DNA of 64,000 nt, taken from contig JAWKHR010000018.1 of the NCBI GenBank assembly GCA_041394725.1, positions 1 through 64,000 on the forward strand, in the 5' to 3' direction. Below the pieces are notes generated by a model. That model did no database searches. It saw only the letters and a list, made by a program, of their open reading frames with translations, and was not told the origin of the DNA. The position numbers were made by a program, and so were the translations under genes. The stretch comes from JAWKHR01 sp041394725. GTDB lineage: Bacteria; Acidobacteriota; Vicinamibacteria; Vicinamibacterales; SCN-69-37. Below, one piece after another: positions 1 to 7,837 of the stretch; position 1 is the first letter of the stretch, and the number at the start of each line of letters is the position of its first letter.

Positions 1-646
1 CGAGCGCGACACCGATCACGGCGCCGGCGAGGCTCGACAGGAACAGCGTCACCCAGACCTGCTGCCACCCGAGGAAGGCGCCGATCATCGCGAGCATCTT
101 CACGTCGCCGAGCCCCATGCCCTCGACGCCGGTGACGCGGAACCAGATCCAGCGGATCAGCCACAGGATGGCCGCGCCGAGCGCCGCGCCGATGAGCGCG
201 TCGACGATGCCCGGCGCCGCGACCAGGCTGAACGCCAGACCGACCGCAATCCCGGGCAGCGTGAGGACGTTCGGCAGCCGCTGGGTGTCGAGGTCCGTGC
301 CGAACAGGACGATGAGGATCGCGGTGAAGACGAGGCGCGCCGCCAGCAGCACCAGGTCGTCGCCAACGACGATCGCCTGCCACAGGAACAGCACGGCCGT
401 CAGCGCCTCGACGATTGGATACCGCGCGCTGATGGGCGCGCGGCACGCGCGGCAACGGCCGCCGAGGCGAACCCAGCCGAGCACCGGAATGTTGTCGTGC
501 CACTTGATCGGCGTGCGGCACTTCGGGCAGTACGACGGCGGCGAGACGATCGACTGGCCGATCGGCAGGCGGGCGATGCAGACGTTGAGGAAACTGCCGA
601 TCGCCAGGCCGCAGACGCCCAGCAGGATCAGGCCCTGCGTCGTCAC
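1..646 (-). CDS. pilD: Prepilin peptidase PilD/PulO (3' end outside window)
   Basis: Membrane aspartyl peptidase that cleaves, and in most relatives N-methylates, type IV prepilins. The frame opens with GTG at 646 and runs off the left edge. Visible features: an N-terminal hydrophobic segment with the family motif GSFLNVCIARLP, two CxxC pairs (CPKC and CRAC) of the zinc-binding cytoplasmic loop, a first-Asp region FGTDLDTQRLPN that fits the D-x-x-x-x-x-x-P catalytic signature, and GMGLGDVKML, the GxGD catalytic loop. Its GTG overlaps the stop of the upstream TPR gene (GTGA), so the two are translationally coupled. It is the last visible gene of the pilus operon. Identity is secure; the start could also lie a few codons inside. 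Confidence 0.93.
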   Translation of the reverse strand, partial: MTTQGLILLGVCGLAIGSFLNVCIARLPIGQSIVSPPSYCPKCRTPIKWHDNIPVLGWVRLGGRCRACRAPISARYPIVEALTAVLFLWQAIVVGDDLVLLAARLVFTAILIVLFGTDLDTQRLPNVLTLPGIAVGLAFSLVAAPGIVDALIGAALGAAILWLIRWIWFRVTGVEGMGLGDVKMLAMIGAFLGWQQVWVTLFLSSLAGAVIGVAL

Positions 647-1533
647 CGACGACGCTGCACCACGGGCAGCGGTCGGAGGGTCGAAAGCGGCGAGACGTCG
701 ACGGTGTGGGTCTTCGGGTCGAGGACGAAGGGCGCCCCCGTCGCGTCGACGGGCGCGGCGCCGCCGGGAAACACGTCGTTCCAGCCGCCGGGATACCGCC
801 CGCCGTGCTTCGAGGCATACGCCTCCACGATCTCCTGGAGCTGGTCGATCGCGTTGAGCGCCTTGAGCTGCGCGAGGCCGCGGAGCGCCGCGTTGCGGAT
901 GTATTCCTCGGAGGCATCCCGCGCGAGGTTCTCGAGCAGCACCCGAGCGCCCTCGCGGTCCCCGCCCTGCGCCATCGTCAGCGCGGCGAGCGGCTGAATC
1001 CAGGGCGGCGCATTCGGCATCGCCGCCGCCCGCGTGAACCACTCGCCCGCCTGCGCATAGTCGTGCGTGTACCAGTAGTGCACGAAGCCGATGTCGTGCG
1101 CGTACTGCCAGCGCGTGGGATTCTGCGCGAGGCCCTTTCGCAGCAGCTGAATCGCCAGATCCGTCCGGCCGGGCCCGTCGGGCGCGGGGGCGGCCAGGAA
1201 GATCGCACCGAACCGGTAGGCGATGTTGAAGTGCGGGTCGAGCGTGGTGGTCAGGTCCAGCAGCGGATACAGCAGGCCGAACCGGTCGGGGTGGAACTCC
1301 CGCAGGTCGCGGCCGTAGTGCTGGATCGCGCGAATCCAGTAGACGTCGGCGGCGATGACGTCGAACGACATCATCAGCCGGTCGGCCACCTTGCCGGACC
1401 GCAGGTACAGGAGCCGTTCGGTCTGGGGCGGCGCGGGGAACGACCGCTCCCGGCCGTAGAGCACGGTCACGGCGAGCGGCAGCGCGACCGCCGCGAGCAC
1501 CAGCGAGCGCCACGGCCGGGGCCGGCCGATCAC
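643..1533 (-). CDS. Membrane-anchored TPR-type protein of the pilus/ABC cluster
   Basis: About 296 residues. The first 25 residues after the GTG start are a hydrophobic anchor (SLVLAAVALPLAVTVLYG), followed by helical repeats that look like tetratricopeptides (TDLAIQLLRKGLAQNP, YAQAGEWFTRAAAMP, REGARVLLENLARDA). The start is set by the GTGA overlap with the upstream permease stop at 1530, and its own stop overlaps the pilD start, so permease, TPR and pilD form one translational chain. Position between an ABC transporter and pilD matches the place of pilG in the pilGHI-pilD block of Myxococcus xanthus, but I see no direct sequence proof of orthology. Likely a periplasm-facing scaffold for pilus assembly; function is inferred. 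Confidence 0.7.
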   Translation of the reverse strand: MIGRPRPWRSLVLAAVALPLAVTVLYGRERSFPAPPQTERLLYLRSGKVADRLMMSFDVIAADVYWIRAIQHYGRDLREFHPDRFGLLYPLLDLTTTLDPHFNIAYRFGAIFLAAPAPDGPGRTDLAIQLLRKGLAQNPTRWQYAHDIGFVHYWYTHDYAQAGEWFTRAAAMPNAPPWIQPLAALTMAQGGDREGARVLLENLARDASEEYIRNAALRGLAQLKALNAIDQLQEIVEAYASKHGGRYPGGWNDVFPGGAAPVDATGAPFVLDPKTHTVDVSPLSTLRPLPVVQRRR

Positions 1534-2351
1534 TTGAACTCCCGCCGCGAGAAGATCGCCACGGCGCCCGAGAGCGCGACCACCGAGTAGAGCGCGCTGT
1601 AGAGCAGGGTCGAGGCGACCTTGGCGGCCCCGATGGGCAGGTGGTGGACGACCTCGCCCTTGACGTCGAAGACCGAGAACGCCGGGACGCTCCAGCCGAT
1701 GCCCGCCACGATCGAGGCAATCGCGCCCGGCACCTCGACCATGTCGCCGAAGTTGCGGAGGTCGCCGCTGAACTGCCCCATCACGTAGAGGCCCACCGTG
1801 AAGGCCACCGACAGCAGCGCGCTCGACGAAAACGTCGAGAAGAAGAGCGCGATCGCCGTGAGCAGCGCCATCTCGGCGGCGATGAACGACACCTGGATGA
1901 GCAGCCGCGGGTCCACCGCGGGGGCGTCCCACGACGCGCGAACGACCTCGAGTTCGCCCCAGTCCATCCAGGCGAGCATGAGGTAGAGCGCGGCGGTCAT
2001 GCCGGCGATGTTCACGAGGATGGTCAACAGCAGGCCGCAGTACTTGCCGACGATGAACTCCCAGCGCGGCAGCGGCTTGGCGAGCAGGCCGAAGATGCTG
2101 CGGCGCTCGATCTCGCGGGCGACCAGGCCGACGCCGATGAAGACCGTCATCAGCAGGCCCGCCAGCTCGATCGCCACCAGGCCGATGTCCTTGATGTACT
2201 TCACGTCCTCGCCGGCCGTGATCTGGCCGATGAGGATCGACGAGGCCACCAGCAGCAGCGCGAAGGCGCCGATGGCGTAGAGCACGCGATCACGCACGCT
2301 CTCCTTGAATACGTGCCAGGCGACCAGGCCGATGCGCCGGAAGGACGTCAT
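1530..2351 (-). CDS. ABC-2 type transporter permease (PilI-like position)
   Basis: 273-residue inner-membrane protein with six predicted hydrophobic segments (for example VLYAIGAFALLLVASSILIG near residues 24-43 and the end-terminal VASTLLYSALYSVVALSGAVAIF). The N-terminal ELxxH-like amphipathic part (FKESVRDRVLY) is typical of ABC-2 permeases. The start overlaps the ATPase stop (ATGA at 2348-2351), so the two are coupled and should form one transporter. Together with its ATPase it sits between pilA and pilD, as PilH/PilI do in Myxococcus xanthus, where the transporter is needed for pilus formation. Substrate unknown. Confidence 0.85.
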   Translation of the reverse strand: MTSFRRIGLVAWHVFKESVRDRVLYAIGAFALLLVASSILIGQITAGEDVKYIKDIGLVAIELAGLLMTVFIGVGLVAREIERRSIFGLLAKPLPRWEFIVGKYCGLLLTILVNIAGMTAALYLMLAWMDWGELEVVRASWDAPAVDPRLLIQVSFIAAEMALLTAIALFFSTFSSSALLSVAFTVGLYVMGQFSGDLRNFGDMVEVPGAIASIVAGIGWSVPAFSVFDVKGEVVHHLPIGAAKVASTLLYSALYSVVALSGAVAIFSRREFK

Positions 2352-3361
2352 GCGACCTCCCGCGGGCGGCCGGCGTTCCCGCCCGCCGCCCCGCCGCGCG
2401 CCGCGGACGTGTGCGCGTGCACGGGCGCCGCCCCCACGCTCTCGACGAAGACATCCTCGAGCGTCGTCCGGAGGGGCGTCACGGAGACGAGGGTGGCGCC
2501 GGCCGCGGCCAGCTCGGCGATGAACGGTTCCGGCCGGACCTCCGGCGCGAGCTCGAACGCGTACCGTCCCGCCGCAATCGACGTCGTGGTCCGGGCCGCG
2601 GCGCGCAGGCGATCCGCCGCCTCCGGCGGGAGATCCGCGACGATCACCTCGGTGCCGCGGCCGGTGCGTCCCGCCAGCAGTTCATCCAGGCTGCCCGACG
2701 CGACGAGCCGCCCCCGGTTGAGGATCCCCACCCGGCTGCAGAGCGCCTCGGCATCGCTCAGGATGTGCGAGCTGAACAGCACCGTCCGCCCCGCGTCCCG
2801 GAGCTGGAGGATCAGCTCCCGGACCTCGCGCCGGCCGAGCGGATCGAGGCCCGACATCGGCTCGTCCAGCACGACGAGCGCCGGGTCGTTGACGAGCGCC
2901 TGCGCCAGTCCGACGCGCTGGACCATGCCCTTCGAGTAGGACCGGATGCGCCGGCGCCGCGCGTCCCCGTCGAGGCCGACCTCGTCGAGGACGGCATCGG
3001 CGCGCGCCGCCTTGTCGGCGCCGCGCAGGCCGAACAGGCCGGCGTAGTAGGTCAGCAGTTCGCGGGCCGAGAGGTGGTCGTAGAAGGTCGGATGCTCGGG
3101 CAGGAACCCGAGCTGCCGGCGCGCCTCGAGGTGCCCCGGCGGAAAGCCGAGAATCTCGGCCCGGCCGGAGGTCGGCCAGAGCAGGTTCATCAGCAGCTTC
3201 AGCGTCGTGCTCTTGCCCGCGCCGTTCGGGCCGAGCAGGCCGAACACGCCGCCGACCGGAATCTCGAGCGTCAGGTCGTCGAGCGCGCGGAATGGCGTCG
3301 GGCGCCAGAACCCCGTGCGGAAGTCCTTCGTCAGGCGGTCGGTGGAAACGGCGGTCGCCAT
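2348..3361 (-). CDS. ABC transporter ATP-binding protein (PilH-like position)
   Basis: About 337 residues from the ATG at 3361; an in-frame ATG at 3382 would add seven residues but gives no better fit to the family. Walker A GPNGAGKS lies at residues 44-51, the signature region reads YSKGMVQRVGLAQAL, Walker B is LVVLDEPMSGLDP, and the switch His is in SSHILSDAE. The C-terminal ~100 residues are the extension usual for ABC-2 type ATPases (CcmA/NatA-like). Energises the permease encoded immediately downstream with a 4-bp overlap. Context in a pilus operon suggests the PilH role, though generic ABC-2 exporters look alike. Confidence 0.88.
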   Translation of the reverse strand: MATAVSTDRLTKDFRTGFWRPTPFRALDDLTLEIPVGGVFGLLGPNGAGKSTTLKLLMNLLWPTSGRAEILGFPPGHLEARRQLGFLPEHPTFYDHLSARELLTYYAGLFGLRGADKAARADAVLDEVGLDGDARRRRIRSYSKGMVQRVGLAQALVNDPALVVLDEPMSGLDPLGRREVRELILQLRDAGRTVLFSSHILSDAEALCSRVGILNRGRLVASGSLDELLAGRTGRGTEVIVADLPPEAADRLRAAARTTTSIAAGRYAFELAPEVRPEPFIAELAAAGATLVSVTPLRTTLEDVFVESVGAAPVHAHTSAARGGAAGGNAGRPREVA

Positions 3362-3395
3362 GACAGGCTTGACAGGCTGCACGCGGGCGGGCCCG

Positions 3396-4604
3396 CTATT
3401 GCACTCCGGCCTTCTCCAGCTCGAGCTTGATCGCCAGGTCGAAGTACTGCGGTGGCAGCCAGCCGGTGGCGGTCTGCGCCCGCACGCCGTTGACGAAGTA
3501 GGTCGGCGTGGAGTTGATCTGGAGCGCCCCGGCGTCGGCGACGTCCCGCTGGACGGCGTCGATGCGCGCGGCGTACTCCTTGTCGAAGTCGAGCGACGGG
3601 TCCCCGAGGATCTGGCGGATCTGGGCCTTGACGGCGTCCGCCTCGATGGCCGTCTGGGCCGGCGCGGTGAAGATCCAGTCGAGGAACTCCTGCGCCTTGC
3701 CGCGATCGCGGGCCAGGCGCATGGCGACCGCCGCTTCGCAGGCCGCGGGGTGGCCGACGCCGTTGATGAAGTAGTTGCACTTCCCGTTGAGCGGGTAGTC
3801 CTTGATGACCTCGCGGATGGCGCCCGGATGCGCCGCGATGTACTTGTCGAGCACCGGCTTGTAGGCGTAGTAGGCGGCCTTGCAGGACGGGCACTGCCAG
3901 TCCACGAACTTGACCACCGTCACCGCCGCGCCGTCGGCCGGGACCCCGAGGTCCACCCGGGGCTGCGCGTTCCAGGCCCGCGAGAAGGCCTCCGCGTCGC
4001 TGGCCGCCGGCGGGACCACCGCGGCCGCCCGACTGGCGCCCTCCTTCGGGAAGAACGCGATGAGCGAGGCCGCGCCGACCACGTACAGCAGCGCGGTCAC
4101 GAGCGTCACCGGGTGCGAGAACACCGACCGCAGGTCGCCCGCCAGGCGGCCCGGCAGGCCGCTGACCGAGGCGTTCCGACTCAGGCCGGTGGCCAGGAAA
4201 ATGCCGACCACGCAGACGTAGGTGCCCATGCAGAGCAGGCACCCCGTGCGCAGCGTGAAGAACGACGCGTAGCCGAGATAGAGGATCACGGCCAGGCCGA
4301 TGGTCGCCACCGCGAAGAGGTAGCCGCCGATCGGACTCCGGCCCTCGGCGTCAGGACGCCCGAGGCCCGCCAGCAGCGCGACCAGGGCGAACCAGATCAC
4401 GCCGCCCAGGGCCACCGGCACGCCCCAGACCGAGCCGTACGGGCTGAGGTAGACCTGCGAACAGTTGAAGGTGGCGTTGATGTCGCACGGGCTCACGTAG
4501 GTCGGGTCGACGATGAGCCGGTAGTGGACCCAGGCCGAGGAACCGGCGAAGGCCAGGCCGACCAGAGCCAGCCCCAGAATCAGCCATCGAGTGCGCGGAG
4601 ACAT
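3396..4604 (-). CDS. VKOR-DsbA fusion, disulfide bond-forming oxidoreductase
   Basis: 402 residues from ATG 4604. The N-terminal half is a vitamin K epoxide reductase-type membrane domain: helices at about residues 6-24, 60-80, 94-115 and 122-140, loop cysteines C40 and C48, and the quinone-facing pair C122-x2-C125 (CLLC). The C-terminal half after a fifth hydrophobic stretch (residues 164-184) is a DsbA/thioredoxin domain with active site C238-P-S-C241. In known bacterial VKOR fusions electrons pass from substrate cysteines through the thioredoxin domain to VKOR and quinone. It sits directly after pilA, whose product has two cysteines, so pilin or pilus-assembly proteins are plausible substrates (inference). 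All expected catalytic cysteines are present. Confidence 0.92.
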   Translation of the reverse strand: MSPRTRWLILGLALVGLAFAGSSAWVHYRLIVDPTYVSPCDINATFNCSQVYLSPYGSVWGVPVALGGVIWFALVALLAGLGRPDAEGRSPIGGYLFAVATIGLAVILYLGYASFFTLRTGCLLCMGTYVCVVGIFLATGLSRNASVSGLPGRLAGDLRSVFSHPVTLVTALLYVVGAASLIAFFPKEGASRAAAVVPPAASDAEAFSRAWNAQPRVDLGVPADGAAVTVVKFVDWQCPSCKAAYYAYKPVLDKYIAAHPGAIREVIKDYPLNGKCNYFINGVGHPAACEAAVAMRLARDRGKAQEFLDWIFTAPAQTAIEADAVKAQIRQILGDPSLDFDKEYAARIDAVQRDVADAGALQINSTPTYFVNGVRAQTATGWLPPQYFDLAIKLELEKAGVQ

Positions 4605-4715
4605 GGGGTTGTTTGTACCACAGTCCTGGGGGCCGGCCGTCGCGCGGGGCCCCAATCGGAAGAGTGCCCGGAACCCGGTCGAAACCGGGTCCCGGGCGGT
4701 CGAAACACGGCTCCG

Positions 4716-5255
4716 TTACTGGATGACGGAGACCGTCGCGCTGGCCGTGAACGGCTCCGTCGGCGCGGTGCCGGACGGGTCCGTGTTCTGCCAGATCGTG
4801 TTGCCGGTGTTCACCGCGAACGCGCGGCTGCCGGTCGTGCCCGGCGTCTGCGGCTCGGCCGACGCGTACCAGGCCGAGTTGGTCGCCGTGCCGTTGCAGT
4901 CGTTCGGCCCCGGCGACGAGCCCGTGCCCGCCACCAGGTCGAAGTCGTAGCCGCTCTTCTGCACGGGCGCCGCATGGCCCAGGTCCTTCGAGATGAAGGC
5001 CTCGGCGTTCGGGTCCGCACCAGGCGCCGTTCCGAGCACCTGGTAGCTGGACGCGTAGCCACCGTTGCCGCACACCGCCGAGTAGGCGACCTGCGACGAG
5101 GTGGTGACCTTCAGCGACGCGATGGCCGAGGTCTCGTTGCCCGTCATACGGGCGCGGAGCAGGCCCGGCACGGCGATCGCCGCGATGATGCTGATGATCG
5201 CCACGACGATCAGCAGCTCAATGAGGGTAAAACCCTTGTCTCCTCTACCGTTCAT
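4716..5255 (-). CDS. pilA: Type IV major pilin PilA
   Basis: 179-residue prepilin. The short leader MNGRGDKG ends in the Gly before Phe9, followed by the class III signal FTLIELLIVVAI with the invariant Glu at +5 (E13); PilD would cut after G8. The long hydrophobic N-terminal helix runs to about residue 33. The globular part holds only two cysteines, C62 and C120, which could form a disulfide. The start at 5255 is preferred over an ATG nine codons upstream because a clear GAGGAG Shine-Dalgarno (5264-5271) lies 8 nt before it. Preceded by a sigma-54-like promoter. The adjacent VKOR-DsbA gene follows at 112 bp on the same strand. Confidence 0.95.
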   Translation of the reverse strand: MNGRGDKGFTLIELLIVVAIISIIAAIAVPGLLRARMTGNETSAIASLKVTTSSQVAYSAVCGNGGYASSYQVLGTAPGADPNAEAFISKDLGHAAPVQKSGYDFDLVAGTGSSPGPNDCNGTATNSAWYASAEPQTPGTTGSRAFAVNTGNTIWQNTDPSGTAPTEPFTASATVSVIQ

Positions 5256-5363
5256 ATCCGTTGCTCTCCTCAAAAGGTGCACTCACTGTTTGTCCTAGCT
5301 CACACAGCGGCCGGCCGCGTAGTGGTTGCGCACCTGCCCAAGCACCGTCCGCAATCTCTTTCT

Positions 5364-5380
5364 TAGCAACCTTGATACCA
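5364..5380 (-). promoter_or_regulatory. Candidate sigma-54 (-24/-12) promoter of pilA
   Basis: Read on the minus strand the site is TGGTAT-N5-TTGCTA, with GG and GC exactly 10 bp apart, the invariant spacing of RpoN promoters. It lies about 110 bp upstream of the pilA ATG in the pilC-pilA gap. In Myxococcus and Pseudomonas pilA is transcribed from an RpoN promoter under PilR, which makes the position meaningful. Two positions of the -24 box differ from TGGCAC. Confidence 0.45.
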
Positions 5381-5528
5381 CCCTTTTGCCCCGGGCGGCA
5401 TGACCTCGTAACCCGTTGATTCCTCTGATGTTCCGGCCAAATCTCCGGAACCGTCCCTTCCGGTGTCGCGTGCGACCCACCAGACTGGCTGGCAGGTCGG
5501 CACGCGCGCTCACAATTTTGACTGTCGT

Positions 5529-6722
5529 CTAGGACAGTTGGTTGATCAGCTCGAACAGCGGCAGGTACATCGAGATGACGATGCCGCCGACGATGACGCC
5601 CAGGACGCAGATCAGGGCGGGCTCGAGGATCGTGAGCAGGCCCGCCACGGCGACGTCCACCTCGTCCTCGTAGAAGTCGGCGATCTTGCTCAGCATCGTG
5701 TCCAGGGCGCCGGTGCTCTCGCCCGCGCCGATCATCTGGGCCACCATGGGCGGGAACACGCCGGTCTCGCGCAGGGGGGCGGCCACGGTCTCGCCGCGCT
5801 CGATCTTGCTGCGGACGGTGTGGATCGCCTTCTCCACGACGGCGTTGCCGGCCGTCTTGGCCGTGATGTCGAGGCCGTCCAGGATGGGCACGCCCGACGA
5901 GAGCAGGGTCGCCAGCGTCCGGCAGAACCGGGCGACGGCGACCTTGCGCAGGATCTTGCCGATGAGCGGCATCCGGAGCAGGACGCCGTCCACCTTCATC
6001 CGGCCGTTCGGGGTCGCGTAGTAGCGCCGGAAGAGGTAGCCGAAGCCCATGGCGCCGGCGATCAGGAACGGCATGGCGACGATCAGCTTCTGGCTGGCGA
6101 AGAGCACGATCCGGGTGGCCAGCGGGAGGGTCGCGCCGAGGCCCCGGAACAGGTCGGTGAACGTCGGGACGACCTTCCACAGGATGACGAACACGACGAC
6201 CACCGCGATGCTCAGGACCGCGATCGGGTAGATCATCGCGGACCGCACCTGCGCCTTCAGCTTGGCCTGCTTCTCGATGTACTCGGACAGGCGCTTGAGG
6301 ATGACGTCGAGGATACCGCCCGCCTCGCCGGCGGCCACCATGTGGGTGTACAGCGGGTCGAAGGCGAACGGCCGCTTCTGCATCGCGTCGTTGAGGGCGG
6401 CGCCGCCCTCGACGTCCTGCCGGACCTGCTCGATGGCCGCGGCGAGCCGCTTGTCGGGCTCCTCCTTGGCGAGCAGTTCCAGGCACTGCACGAGCGGCAG
6501 GCCCGCGTCGATCATGACCGAGAACTGGCGGGTGAAGATGGCCAGGCTCTTGTCGGAGACGCGCTTGTAGCGCTGCTGCTTCTTGGCCGCCGGTCCGACC
6601 TGCGTCACGAGGATCTGCTCGCGGCGCAGCGCGTCGGTGAGCGCGGCCTGGGATTCGGCGGCCCGCTCGCCCTTGACGACCTGTCCGTTCCGTGTCCGTC
6701 CGACCCACGCGTACGTCGTCAT
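5529..6722 (-). CDS. pilC: Type IV pilus inner-membrane platform protein PilC (GspF family)
   Basis: 397 residues, the usual length of PilC. It begins with the short beta region typical of the family (TYAWVGRTRNGQVVKGERAA) and carries two GspF repeats: the first around residues 60-190 (FTRQFSVMIDAGLPLVQCLELL ... ending in the helix pair near AMIYPIAVLSIAVVVVFV) and the second around 265-390 (FCRTLATLLSSGVPILDGLDI ... LEPALICVLGVIVGGIVISMY). Three transmembrane helices are apparent. It forms the cytoplasm-spanning rotor between PilB/PilT and the pilin. Its ATG overlaps the pilT stop (6719-6722), so pilT and pilC are coupled. Confidence 0.94.
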   Translation of the reverse strand: MTTYAWVGRTRNGQVVKGERAAESQAALTDALRREQILVTQVGPAAKKQQRYKRVSDKSLAIFTRQFSVMIDAGLPLVQCLELLAKEEPDKRLAAAIEQVRQDVEGGAALNDAMQKRPFAFDPLYTHMVAAGEAGGILDVILKRLSEYIEKQAKLKAQVRSAMIYPIAVLSIAVVVVFVILWKVVPTFTDLFRGLGATLPLATRIVLFASQKLIVAMPFLIAGAMGFGYLFRRYYATPNGRMKVDGVLLRMPLIGKILRKVAVARFCRTLATLLSSGVPILDGLDITAKTAGNAVVEKAIHTVRSKIERGETVAAPLRETGVFPPMVAQMIGAGESTGALDTMLSKIADFYEDEVDVAVAGLLTILEPALICVLGVIVGGIVISMYLPLFELINQLS

Positions 6723-7837
6723 CGTGCCTCCTGTCGCAACGGCCGGCGGGCCGCGATCGACGCCGGCGGCGCGGCGTGCTGCGTGCCGCGCTCCAGAATC
6801 ATGAAGAGCTCGTCGCGGTTGGCCGACACGTTGGCGGCCGTCTCCCGCGTGATCACCCGGCGTTCGACCAGCCGCGCGAGCGACTGGTTCATCGTCTGCA
6901 TGCCGAGCTTCTCCTGGCCGGCCTGCATCGTGCCGTAGATCTGGTGGATCTTGTCGTCGCGGATCAGGTTCCGGATGGCCGGCGTCGCGACCAGGATCTC
7001 GAGCGCCGCCACGCGGCCGGCGCCGCCCGCCTTCGGCAGCAGCGTCTGCGTCACGATCCCCTCGAGCACCAGCGAGAGCTGCGTGCGGATCTGCGCCTGC
7101 TGGTGCGCCGGGAAGGCGTCGATGATGCGCGTCACGGTCTGCGCCGCCGAGTTGGTGTGCAGCGTGCCGAGCGTCAGGTGGCCCGTCTCGGCGAGCTTCA
7201 TCGCGGCTTCCATCGTCTCGAGGTCGCGCATTTCGCCGACCAGCACGACGTCCGGGTCCTCACGGAGGGCGGCCCGGAGGGCGAGCGAAGCTCTGCGTCG
7301 GAATCGAGTCTGCGCTGGCCGACCAGCGCGGTCTTGTAGGTGCAGGTACTGATCGGGTCCTCGATCGTCAGGATGTGCACCGGTTTGGCGGCGTTGATCC
7401 GGTCGATGACCGCGGGCCAGGGTCGTCGACTTGCCGCTGCCCGTCGGCCCGTCACCAGCACGAGGCCGCAAGGATCGGCCAGGTCCGAGACACCACGGCA
7501 TGCCGAGCTCGTCGAGCGTCCGATCTTCTCCGGGATGAGGCGGGAACACCGAGCTCCACCGCGCCCTGCTGGCTGAAGACGTTGCACTGGAAGCGGCCGA
7601 CGCCGCGCAGGCCGAACGCGAGGTCGAGTTCCCAGGTCTCCTCGAACTTCTTCTTCTGGGGCGTCGGTCAGGACGCTGCAGGCGAGGGCCTTGGTCACGT
7701 CCGGCAGCGTCAGGTCCGGCAGGTCGAGCCGGCGCAGGTCGCCGTCGACACTGACCTGCGGTGGCGATCCGATGGACAGGTGGAGGTCCGAGCTTTCCGA
7801 GGTCGAGCGTCGCGCGCAGCAGTTCTGGCAGGTTCAT
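6719..7837 (-). pseudogene. pilT: Twitching motility ATPase PilT, frame broken by several small indels
   Basis: Pilus retraction ATPase. The 3' part, from about 7270 down to 6719, is one clean frame with REDPDVVLVGEMRD (Walker B), GHLTLGTLHTNSA (His box) and the PilT-type end GMQTMNQSLARLV. The 5' part keeps the expected protein only if the frame is changed repeatedly: MNLPELLRATLDL, then SDLHLSIGSPPQ, VDGDLRRLDLPDL, KKKFEETWELDLAFGLRG, GPTGSGKSTTL-like Walker A and PVHILTIEDPI appear in different frames. Each shift is one or two bases. The ATG at 7837 shares a base with the pilB stop, with GGGAG 8 nt upstream. Motifs are preserved, so error in the sequence is more likely than decay. Confidence 0.85.

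Noticed and set aside
3207..5366. 719-residue plus-strand frame over the VKOR-DsbA gene
   Set aside because: Low-complexity His/Arg/Asp-rich translation; real minus-strand genes with catalytic motifs cover it.
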